NCBI GenBank assembly: GCA_030039095.1
Contig: JASHQP010000767.1
Span: 1 to 7,161, forward strand
DNA: 7,161 bases
Origin: Streptosporangiaceae bacterium
Lineage (GTDB): Bacteria; Actinomycetota; Actinomycetes; Streptosporangiales; Streptosporangiaceae
Direction: 5' to 3'
The notes beneath the pieces were generated by a model, which saw nothing but the letters and a program-made list of their open reading frames with translations, was not told where the DNA came from and did not search any database. How positions within the stretch are numbered: position 1 is the stretch's first letter; every line of letters starts with the position of its first letter. The position numbers were made by a program, and so were the translations under genes. Of this stretch, positions 1 to 5,690 are shown one piece after another.

Positions 1-2057
1 GTGTCCGGCGCTTCAGGCGATCGTGGCGCCTTCTCGGCCTTGTCGGCCGCGCCCGCCGCCGCGCGCGCGGCCGCCCTCTGCTGCAACTGCTCCAGCCTGT
101 TGTGCACGTCGAAGGGCACGATCGTGGCCGCCGCGTCCGGGATCCTGCTGACCGCCCCGGCGATCTTGTCGGCCGTGCGGTCGTGCAGGAACCGGCCGAG
201 CAGCGGGGAGAAGCTGCGCCGGGGCAAGATCACGGTCACCTGGACGCCCGGCAGCTCAGCCTCGGCGCGGACGAGTTCGGCAGCGGCGTGGGCCAGCCGC
301 CGGTCCGAGCAGTCGACGAAGTCCAGCACGATCCCGCGATCGGCCCGAAGCCACTTCTCCAGCAGTATGTCAGCCCGGACGCTGTCGATCGCGAAGTGCA
401 CCGCGCGCAGCGAGGTGGGCCGCAGGCTCCTGGCGTAGCGCAGCGCGGCGATCGTGGCGAGGTCGAAGTCGTCCACGAACACCAGGACGCTGCGGCGCGT
501 GTAGCTCGGCTGCACCGAGGCGTCGGTATGCCGCGGCCGGCTGTCGATGTTGTCGAGGACCTTCGACTCCTCCCGGTACTCACGGTTCAGCCGGATCAGC
601 GCCGGGACGCCGACGACGAAGAGGATCACCACGATCCAGGCACCCTCGGTGAACTTCACCACGGCGAACACCGCGACCACGATCGTGGTCAGCACCCCAG
701 CCGCGGTGTTGATGACCATCTTGTGCCGCCAGCCGGGCTCCCGGCGCCTGCGGTGAAAACGCGCCATGCCGAAGCCGGCCATCGCGAACGCGGTGAACAC
801 GCCGATGGCGTACAGCGGGACCAGGTTGTTCACGTTCGCGCCGCGGGCGATGATCAGCGCGATCGACGCGACGGTCAGCACGATGATCGCGTTCGAGAAC
901 ACCAGCCGGTGCCCTCGCTTGAGCATCCAGCGCGGCAGGTACGCGTCCCCGGCGACGTAGCTGGCCAGGAACGGGAAGCCGTTGAAGCTGGTGTTCCCGC
1001 CGGTGTACAGGATGAGCGCGGACGCGGCCTGTACCAGGTAGAACAGCAGATGCCCGGCGACGGAACTGCCGAAGACCAGCTCCGTCTCCTGGGCCAGCAC
1101 GGTGGGGAAGCCGGGCACCCGAGGCGTGGCGTGCGTGACGTGAGCCAGCCAGGCGATGCCGGCCACCAGGAAGCCCAGGATCAAGCCCTCCGCGGCCAGC
1201 ACCCGCCGCGCGTTGATCCCCTCCGGGGGGCGGAACGCGCCGACGGCGTCGGATACCGCCTCGATGCCGGTCAGCGACGCGCCGCCGTTGGCGAACGCGC
1301 GCAGCAGGGTGAGGACCATCGCGAAGCTGATCAGCCCCGCGGTGCCGGCGCCGACGTGGTAGGCCTGCGGCAGGTGGTGCGGGTTGAGCACCGGCAGCGA
1401 GCCGAAAATCTCCCTGATGAGCCCGACCAGGATCATCAGGATCACCGACGCGGAGAACAGGTACGTCGGGACCGCGAACGACCGGCCCGCCTCCTTGAGG
1501 CCGCGCAGGTTTCCGTAGCACATCAGCACGATCACGCCGATGGTGATCTCGTTGTGGTACGGGCCGAGGGACGGCACGGCGGAGACAACAGCGGCGGTGC
1601 CCCCGGAGATCTGTACGCCGACCGTGACGACGTAGTCGATCATCAGAGCGACCGCGGTGACCTGAGCGACCCGCGGCCCGAAGTTCTCCCTGGTGACCAC
1701 GTACGAGCCGCCGGGCCGGATGTAGACCATCACGACCTCGCGGTAGGAGAGCACCACGAGGGTCAGCACGACGAGGGTGACCAGGGTGATCGGCAGGATC
1801 AGGGTGAACGCGGCCATGCCCAGGCCGCCGAGGAGCAGCGCGATCAGGATTTCCTCGGGGCCGTAGGCCGACGAAGAGATGCCGTCGGGGGACAGCACGC
1901 CGAGTGCGAGGAACTTCGACAGCCGCTGCTCGCCGAGCTGCTGGTTCACCAGCGGCGGGCCGAGCAGCCGGCGTTTGGTCAGGTACCCGAGCCCCTCGGA
2001 CTGGCGAGAGGAGCCGCCAGGTCCTTGTCGCGCTCCGCGCAGCTTGCTCAGCACCAC
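1..2057 (-). CDS. kimA: KimA-like APC-superfamily K+/H+ symporter with C-terminal USP-like domain (3' end cut by the window)
   Basis: This is probably a proton-coupled potassium importer of the cytoplasmic membrane, and 685 codons are visible. Residues about 48-490 form roughly twelve hydrophobic segments. Landmarks match Bacillus KimA as I remember it: GEQRLSKFLALGVL near 42-55, LSPDGISSSAYGPEEIL at 55-71, SYREVV at 104-109, NLRGL at 183-187, NTSFNGFP at 355-362 and PLYAIGVF at 414-421. Asp58, Tyr65, Asp141 and Thr145 fall where KimA has K+-site residues, while a Ser of that site appears to be Gln149. Residues about 522-650 form a USP-like alpha/beta domain (SVLVFVDDFDLATIAALRYA), the part that binds c-di-AMP in Bacillus. 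An Ala-rich tail follows and runs off the edge. I chose GTG 2057 because GGGAGGGGGG lies 8 nt upstream and an in-frame TAG closes the frame further up; GTG 2054 is an alternative. It is divergent from the Tad-like operon. The family call is strong. K+ as substrate is inferred from homology. Confidence 0.88.
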   Translation of the reverse strand, partial: MVLSKLRGARQGPGGSSRQSEGLGYLTKRRLLGPPLVNQQLGEQRLSKFLALGVLSPDGISSSAYGPEEILIALLLGGLGMAAFTLILPITLVTLVVLTLVVLSYREVVMVYIRPGGSYVVTRENFGPRVAQVTAVALMIDYVVTVGVQISGGTAAVVSAVPSLGPYHNEITIGVIVLMCYGNLRGLKEAGRSFAVPTYLFSASVILMILVGLIREIFGSLPVLNPHHLPQAYHVGAGTAGLISFAMVLTLLRAFANGGASLTGIEAVSDAVGAFRPPEGINARRVLAAEGLILGFLVAGIAWLAHVTHATPRVPGFPTVLAQETELVFGSSVAGHLLFYLVQAASALILYTGGNTSFNGFPFLASYVAGDAYLPRWMLKRGHRLVFSNAIIVLTVASIALIIARGANVNNLVPLYAIGVFTAFAMAGFGMARFHRRRREPGWRHKMVINTAAGVLTTIVVAVFAVVKFTEGAWIVVILFVVGVPALIRLNREYREESKVLDNIDSRPRHTDASVQPSYTRRSVLVFVDDFDLATIAALRYARSLRPTSLRAVHFAIDSVRADILLEKWLRADRGIVLDFVDCSDRRLAHAAAELVRAEAELPGVQVTVILPRRSFSPLLGRFLHDRTADKIAGAVSRIPDAAATIVPFDVHNRLEQLQQRAAARAAAGAADKAEKAPRSPEAPD

Positions 2058-2065
2058 TCGCCCGG

Positions 2066-2075
2066 CCCCCCTCCC
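2066..2075 (-). promoter_or_regulatory. Ribosome binding site of the KimA-like gene
   Basis: Read on the minus strand the bases are GGGAGGGGGG, a strong purine Shine-Dalgarno stretch. It ends 8 nt before GTG 2057. It supports that start in a reading frame with no ATG near its beginning. Confidence 0.6.
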
Positions 2076-2288
2076 AGCCTCGGCACCGGCAACAGGGGCG
2101 CTGCGTCCGGACCGCCCGCGGCGTGGCCTCCGCTACCCCTCGACTCGCCAGTCATGTTTGCGTCCCGCGATGCCCAGGGCGGGGGTGCCGCGCGCCCGTG
2201 CCCGTTCTGCCGGGAGACGGCCACCGTGACCTGCATCAGCGCAGCCGCTCGACAACGCCGTACACCATGGCCACCTGCGCATGCTAGG

Positions 2289-2301
2289 CCCGGATGCCGG
2301 G
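2289..2301. repeat. Short perfect inverted repeat (hairpin 1)
   Basis: CCCGG-ATG-CCGGG forms a 5-bp stem with a 3-nt loop. On the plus strand it is followed by only three T residues and no gene ends before it, so a terminator role is unlikely. On the minus strand it would lie in the leader of the KimA-like mRNA if transcription starts upstream of it. Confidence 0.45.
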
Positions 2302-2380
2302 TTTCGCATAGCTGGAGGTAGCGAATTCCTCAGCGTGTTCGCACGGCGAAGGGCTCCGGCGCCAGGCCGGCGTTGGCACC

Positions 2381-2393
2381 CCGGGATGCCCGG
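2381..2393. repeat. Short perfect inverted repeat (hairpin 2)
   Basis: CCGGG-ATG-CCCGG forms a 5-bp stem around the same ATG loop as hairpin 1, 92 bp away. The two stems are swapped versions of each other. No T-tract follows. Such short GC palindromes can arise by chance in DNA this rich in G and C. Confidence 0.4.
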
Positions 2394-2449
2394 CCGCTAT
2401 GCCGCAGATCCAAACATTCGCCATTAGCCAGTATTCAGGCGGCCCCGCC

Positions 2450-2477
2450 CGTGCGGTTTCGCGAATCGTGCGGTTTC
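2450..2477 (+). repeat. Tandem 11-bp direct repeat, operator-like
   Basis: CGTGCGGTTTC occurs at 2450-2460 and again, without mismatch, at 2467-2477. The period is 17 bp, with GCGAAT between the copies. The second copy ends 2 bp before the TTGACA element. The first copy runs into the palindrome TTCGCGAA at 2458-2465. Tandem copies immediately upstream of a -35 box are a usual layout for an activator or repressor site. The repeat is seen directly; the regulatory role is inferred. Confidence 0.6.
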
Positions 2478-2479
2478 TA

Positions 2480-2508
2480 TTGACACCGATGCCGTTATGC
2501 CCGACTAT
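2480..2508 (+). promoter_or_regulatory. Candidate promoter of the Tad-like operon
   Basis: TTGACA at 2480-2485 is a perfect match to the housekeeping -35 consensus. After a 17-bp spacer comes GACTAT at 2503-2508, a weak -10 that keeps the A at position 2 and the final AT. Transcription would begin near 2515 and give a leader of about 135 nt before ATG 2652. The local AT-richness and the repeats just upstream add support. The poor -10 is the main doubt. A second, weaker -10-like TACAGT lies at 2629-2634 without a good -35. Confidence 0.4.
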
Positions 2509-2639
2509 TCGCGGCCCACATGGCTCGATAGCGACGGCCAGTTCGCACGAACCTGTCACATTCGCGTCAACCGGTTGTGCGGATGGCCGGATGTGCGCAA
2601 TGCTGGCACCGCGGTCACAGGTTAACAATACAGTCAGCT

Positions 2640-2643
2640 GGAG
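2640..2643 (+). promoter_or_regulatory. Ribosome binding site of the lipoprotein gene
   Basis: GGAG ends 8 nt before ATG 2652. This favours that start over the longer in-frame start at 2577, which would place 25 charged and Cys/His-containing residues in front of the signal peptide. Confidence 0.55.
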
Positions 2644-2651
2644 CACGGCAT

Positions 2652-3284
2652 ATGTCCCAGGACAGCGCCGCGCGGCTTCCGCTACTCGGTGCGTTCGTGC
2701 TGCGCCGGGGCGTGGCGGGTCGCTGCCGTCGGCCTGCGTGTCTTTCCTTGATCACAGCCCTGCTGCCGGGCGCGGGTCTGCTGCTGGCCGTCGCCGGCTG
2801 CGGCGGCCAGGCACCCGTCACGCTGCCGCACAAGTCGGCGGGGACGGCTGCGCCGGTGGCGCTGGCCGCGCCGCCGCAGAGCGCGCAGCAGCAGGTGATC
2901 GCCGCTTACAACGGGTACTGGCAGGCCGTCGGGCAGGCGCTGGACACGCAGAACGCCGCCAAGGCGGGTGTGATCCTGGCTGCTCACGCGACCGCTGCCA
3001 ACATCCCGTTGCTGATCAGGGGGTTCGAGACCGACTGGGCACGGGGCGAGGTCCAGTACGGGGCGCCGGTGCCGCACATCCTGTCCGTGCGGATCTCCGG
3101 CAACCACGCGGCAGTGCACGACTGCGCGGATTTCAGCCGCACGGGCGTGCAGAACGCCAGGACCGGCCGGGTGGTCGGCAGCCTCGGCAACTCCCGAGTC
3201 AACATGATCAGCACGCTGGTGCGCTCGCACGGCCGCTGGCTGGTCAGCAACCAGGTTCCGGTGGTGTCGTCATGCGTTCCCTGA
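2652..3284 (+). CDS. Predicted lipoprotein of unknown function, possibly NTF2-like
   Basis: 210 residues. An Arg-rich N-region is followed by a hydrophobic stretch at about 31-46 (LSLITALLPGAGLLLA) and a lipobox VAGC with Cys50, so the mature protein should be lipid-anchored on the outer face of the membrane. A short Ala/Pro/Gln-rich linker leads to a compact domain at about 78-208: a helix around QQQVIAAYNGYWQAVGQAL, then strands ending in GRWLVSNQVPVVSSCVP. Two Cys, 156 in VHDCADFSR and 208 near the C-terminus, could form a disulfide. The layout resembles the small NTF2/SnoaL-like lipoproteins common in actinomycetes, but I do not recognise a named family. GTG codons for residues 17 and 21 would give a more usual signal length, but ATG 2652 has the better ribosome site. 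It is first in the operon and overlaps the next gene by 13 bp. An accessory role in pilus or secretin-like assembly is only an inference. Confidence 0.8.
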   Translation: MSQDSAARLPLLGAFVLRRGVAGRCRRPACLSLITALLPGAGLLLAVAGCGGQAPVTLPHKSAGTAAPVALAAPPQSAQQQVIAAYNGYWQAVGQALDTQNAAKAGVILAAHATAANIPLLIRGFETDWARGEVQYGAPVPHILSVRISGNHAAVHDCADFSRTGVQNARTGRVVGSLGNSRVNMISTLVRSHGRWLVSNQVPVVSSCVP

Positions 3285-4180
3285 ACCGTGCAAGATCCGC
3301 CCGCGGCCGCGCGATCTGGCGCCCGTTCCTGGCTGCGGTGCTGCTGGCCTCGGCGCTGGCCGGGTACCAGGCGGCGGCCGCCCCCGCTGCGACGGCGGCC
3401 ACCGCCGCTCCGATCGCGGGCGGCTGCTCGTACGAGCCCGTCGACGGCACGTTCGAGTGGGTGTGCCAGAACGCCACAACGATCCCGGGCCAGCCGGGCA
3501 CCGGCGGCGGAGGCGGCGGCGGCCCCAAATCAGACTGCACGCTGACCCCGCTCTCGCAGGGGCAGGCGTCCTTCCTCGGGCTGCAGTGGCCGCCGCCCAA
3601 GGGCGACACCTGGGAGGCCATTACCTGCCCGGGGAACCAGGCATTCGGCGGGGTCGTGCTGGTCGGCGGGGGCGCCGCCGCGGCTCCCGCGGTGACGCCG
3701 CAGCAACTGCTCCAGATAGCCGTCGGCGAGCTGCACGTCCCGGTGCCGCAGCCGCAGACGGCCCCGCCGAGGGGCAAGGACGGCCTGGTGGGCCTGCCGG
3801 AATGGTTCTGGGTCGCCAACTGGCGCCCGGTGCACGTGACCGTGGCCGTCGGCCCCGTGTGGGCCAGGGCGACCGCGACGCCGGAGCAGCTGACGTTCAG
3901 TCCCGGCGGCGGGCAGTCCGGCCTGACCTGCCGCGGTCCCGGTACCGTCTACCGCGCAGCGCTGCCGCTCAGCGCGCAGCACACCGACTGCTCCTACACC
4001 TACGACCAGCCGTCCGCCGGGCAGCCGGGCAATGCGTACCAGGCGTCGGTGACCGTTTCCTGGAACATCAGCTGGGTCGGATCGGGCGGGGCTGGCGGCC
4101 AGGTGGCCGCCGGGGTGACCTCGAATGCGCCGTTCACGCTGCGGATCGCGGCCGGAGAGGCCCTGGTGACGTCCGGATGA
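3272..4180 (+). CDS. Secreted six-cysteine protein of unknown function, Tad-operon associated
   Basis: 302 residues. An Arg-rich N-terminus and hydrophobic segment (WRPFLAAVLLASALAG, 16-31), followed by Ala-rich sequence, form a Sec signal peptide or signal anchor. The mature part has Cys52 (GGCSYEP), Cys65 (EWVCQN), a seven-Gly linker at 78-84, Cys89, Cys119, then Cys220 and Cys240. The C-terminal half, about 183-298, looks like a beta-sandwich: RPVHVTVAVGPVWARATATP, LTCRGPGTVY, TDCSYTYDQPSAGQPGNAY and TVSWNISW. From memory this pattern recurs in actinobacterial proteins encoded beside Tad-type genes and is loosely PKD-like. I cannot verify that here. Cys220 and Cys240 are a likely disulfide. 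ATG 3272 lies inside the lipoprotein gene and has no clear Shine-Dalgarno, so translation is probably coupled. It could be a surface structural or adhesive component exported by the neighbouring system. Its function is unknown. Confidence 0.8.
   Translation: MRSLNRARSARGRAIWRPFLAAVLLASALAGYQAAAAPAATAATAAPIAGGCSYEPVDGTFEWVCQNATTIPGQPGTGGGGGGGPKSDCTLTPLSQGQASFLGLQWPPPKGDTWEAITCPGNQAFGGVVLVGGGAAAAPAVTPQQLLQIAVGELHVPVPQPQTAPPRGKDGLVGLPEWFWVANWRPVHVTVAVGPVWARATATPEQLTFSPGGGQSGLTCRGPGTVYRAALPLSAQHTDCSYTYDQPSAGQPGNAYQASVTVSWNISWVGSGGAGGQVAAGVTSNAPFTLRIAAGEALVTSG
3503..3523 (+). repeat. GGC/GGA tract encoding a seven-Gly linker
   Basis: Seven Gly codons (six GGC and one GGA) encode residues 78-84 of the six-Cys secreted protein. 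They separate a small Cys-containing N-terminal part from the main domain. Triplet slippage would change linker length without a frameshift. Confidence 0.7.
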
Positions 4181-4899
4181 GCGGCAACGAGCCCGGCATC
4201 GGCTTCGGGACCGTCTTCCACCCCGAGCCCGATCCGCCGAGAAATGGCCCGGCCGCCCCGGTGGCGCACGGCCACGGCCAGCTGCGCGGGCTGCCGCGCA
4301 AGCGCCGTCCCGGGATGATCGCGCTGGCCGCCGCGCTCGTCGGAGCGGGGATCCTCGCCAGCGTGGCGCTCTACAATCGCGAAAACCACCAGGTTCCGGT
4401 GCTGGTGGTGACCACGGCGGTGCCGGTCGGCTCGGTGATCACATCGGCGGACGTGGGCACCACGACCGTGGCCGCCGGGCCGGGCGTGCAGACCATCCCG
4501 GCCCGGCAGCTGCCCCAGGTGCTCGGGCTGGTCGCGGCCACGTCGCTGCGGCCGGGGACGCTGCTTGCCTCGTCCGAGCTGACCAGCAAGCTGCCGCCAG
4601 GCCCGGGCCAGGACCTCGTCCCCGTGGCGGTCAAGCCGTCGGGGCTGCCGGCCAGCGGCCTGGCGCCCGGCGACCAGGTGCTGGTGGTCGCCACCCCGTC
4701 GGGGAGCTCGGGATCGGGGTCGGCGCCGGTGCTCACCAGCCCGGTCGCCGCCGTTGTCGAGGCCGTGAACTCCGTGCCCGACCAGGACGGCGACGACGTC
4801 GTCGACCTGCTGGTCACGTCCAGCAGCGGGCCGTCCGTGGCGGAGCAGGCCGCGACCGGCCAGATCGCGCTGATCGTCACCAGCCGGGCGTCATCGTGA
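4177..4899 (+). CDS. SAF-domain membrane protein, CpaB/RcpC-like
   Basis: 240 residues. The cytoplasmic N-terminus, rich in Pro and His, ends in basic LPRKRRPG and is followed by one transmembrane helix at about 47-66. The SAF domain starts at about 74: VPVLVVTTAVPVGSVITSADVGTTTV, then ARQLPQVLGLVAATSLRPGTLLASSEL, which is the usual pattern of bringing in, modifying and retaining a loop. A second beta-rich part, VPVAVKPSGLPASGLAPGDQVLVVAT (149-174), reaches the C-terminus through a Ser/Gly-rich linker. This is how Flp pilus CpaB/RcpC proteins begin, though those are often longer. The protein should be anchored with its SAF domain outside the membrane. ATG 4177 overlaps the previous stop as ATGA, and no good Shine-Dalgarno is within range, so coupling is likely. 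The SAF call is firm. The CpaB role is inferred from its place directly before TadZ- and TadA-like genes. Confidence 0.82.
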   Translation: MSGNEPGIGFGTVFHPEPDPPRNGPAAPVAHGHGQLRGLPRKRRPGMIALAAALVGAGILASVALYNRENHQVPVLVVTTAVPVGSVITSADVGTTTVAAGPGVQTIPARQLPQVLGLVAATSLRPGTLLASSELTSKLPPGPGQDLVPVAVKPSGLPASGLAPGDQVLVVATPSGSSGSGSAPVLTSPVAAVVEAVNSVPDQDGDDVVDLLVTSSSGPSVAEQAATGQIALIVTSRASS

Positions 4900-5690
4900 G
4901 CCTGTACGCGCTGGTATCGGCCGGCGGCTCACCCGGCGTCACCACCACGGCGCTGACGCTGTCCCTCGGCTGGCCCGGGCAGGTGATCCTTGCCGAATGC
5001 GACCCGAGCGGCGGCGACATCCTGGCGGGGCTGTTCGCCGGGCACCTTCCCGCCCGCAACGGGCTGCTGGCGCTGGCCATCGAAGCCGGGCAGAACCCGG
5101 AGGGGGTGGCCGCCGCGCTGTGGCCGCAGCTGATCGAGCTGGACGACGAGCGCGGCAGGCTGCTGCTCGCCGGCCTGTCCGACCCGCGCCAGAGCGCCGG
5201 CCTCGCGCCGGCCTGGCCGGTGCTCGCGACCATGCTGGCGGCACAGCCCGCCGATGTCATCGCGGACTGCGGCCGCCTCGACGCTGGCGGTGCCCCCGAG
5301 CCGGTGCTCACCGTGGCGAGTCTCGTGGTGCTGGTGCTGCGGCCGTCGCTGCGCCAGGTCAGCAAAGCGAGGGCGCGCGTGGAGATGCTGCGGCAGATGC
5401 TCGGCGACCACGGCCACCTGGCCCTGCTGCTGGTTGGCGAGGGCACCCACTCCCCGCGCGAGGTCGGCAGGGCACTGGGCGTGCCGGTGACCGCGGCCCT
5501 GCCGCATGACGCCAGGGCCGCAGCCGTGCTGTCCGACGGCGCCGGCAGCCGCCGCGGGCTGCAGGCCAGGCCCCTGATCCGCGCGGCGGCCCCGGCGGTC
5601 CGCGCTCTTCGGGAGGCGGCTGGCACCCCGGCGGCGCGGCACCCGCAATGGCCAGGGCCGGCGGCACACGAAGCGAGCGCGAGCCGATGA
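4896..5690 (+). CDS. MinD/ParA-like protein with degenerate P-loop, CpaE/TadZ-like
   Basis: 264 residues of the SIMIBI P-loop fold. The N-terminus gives strand LYALVSA, loop AGGSPGVTTTAL (9-20), then QVILAECDPSGGDI (29-42), the usual second strand and Asp36 of MinD-type proteins. PADVIADCGRLD (118-129) sits at the Walker B place, and ASLVVLVLRPSLRQVSKA matches the strand and helix after it. The loop has neither the signature lysine nor the Walker A lysine. In TadZ/CpaE proteins the ATPase site is often altered, and these proteins localise the Tad machine, so loss of hydrolysis is plausible. The length equals the ATPase domain alone, without the N-terminal receiver-like domain of many CpaE proteins. 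The C-terminal 25 residues are Ala/Pro-rich. GTG 4896 overlaps the previous stop as GTGA, and TGA 5688-5690 overlaps the next ATG. The family call is good. Nucleotide binding remains open. Confidence 0.82.
   Translation: MSLYALVSAGGSPGVTTTALTLSLGWPGQVILAECDPSGGDILAGLFAGHLPARNGLLALAIEAGQNPEGVAAALWPQLIELDDERGRLLLAGLSDPRQSAGLAPAWPVLATMLAAQPADVIADCGRLDAGGAPEPVLTVASLVVLVLRPSLRQVSKARARVEMLRQMLGDHGHLALLLVGEGTHSPREVGRALGVPVTAALPHDARAAAVLSDGAGSRRGLQARPLIRAAAPAVRALREAAGTPAARHPQWPGPAAHEASASR

Larger units (their letters stand above)
2058..2651. other. Divergent intergenic region between the KimA-like gene and the Tad-like operon
   Basis: About 594 bp separate the two divergent starts, and I see no convincing gene. 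The open frames here lack family resemblance and a plausible ribosome site, and one of them uses rare TTA codons. Roughly 2058-2400 is as GC-rich as the coding DNA, whereas about 2400-2645 is visibly richer in A and T, as expected of a promoter region. The AT-richer part carries the 11-bp direct repeat, the TTGACA element and most of the TTCGC pentamers; two short hairpins lie just left of it. I recognised no tRNA, rRNA or known riboswitch. I infer that it controls transcription in both directions. Confidence 0.7.

Noticed and set aside
580..1521. Minus-strand open frame of 313 codons
   Set aside because: It is a shifted frame within the transporter gene and has an Arg/Pro/Gly-rich shadow composition.
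2289..2304. Rho-independent terminator on the plus strand
   Set aside because: The stem is only 5 bp and is followed by three T residues, and no plus-strand gene ends before it.
102..2321. Long plus-strand open frame (739 codons) opposite the KimA-like gene
   Set aside because: Its translation is Arg/Asp/Gln/His-rich low-complexity sequence typical of an antisense frame in GC-rich DNA. The minus strand encodes a recognisable transporter across nearly the same span.
2058..2460. c-di-AMP (ydaO-type) riboswitch in the leader of the KimA-like gene
   Set aside because: Bacillus kimA has one, so I looked for the conserved GGGGAACC / GGGGUGAAUCC / CAGCUAAC elements on the minus strand. I found only fragments in the wrong context. 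A covariance-model search with the ydaO family would settle it.
2284..2646. Minus-strand open frame of 120 codons in the intergenic region
   Set aside because: It starts with GTG without a clear ribosome site, uses rare TTA codons, matches no family and covers the promoter-like AT-rich segment.
2577..2651. N-terminal extension of the lipoprotein from ATG 2577
   Set aside because: It would add 25 residues ahead of the signal peptide, and GGAG is correctly spaced only from ATG 2652.
5648..5686. Longer start of the CpaF-type ATPase at ATG 5648
   Set aside because: ATG 5687 forms the ATGA overlap used by its neighbours. The extra 13 residues would lie wholly inside the upstream gene and add no conserved sequence, though the longer form cannot be excluded.
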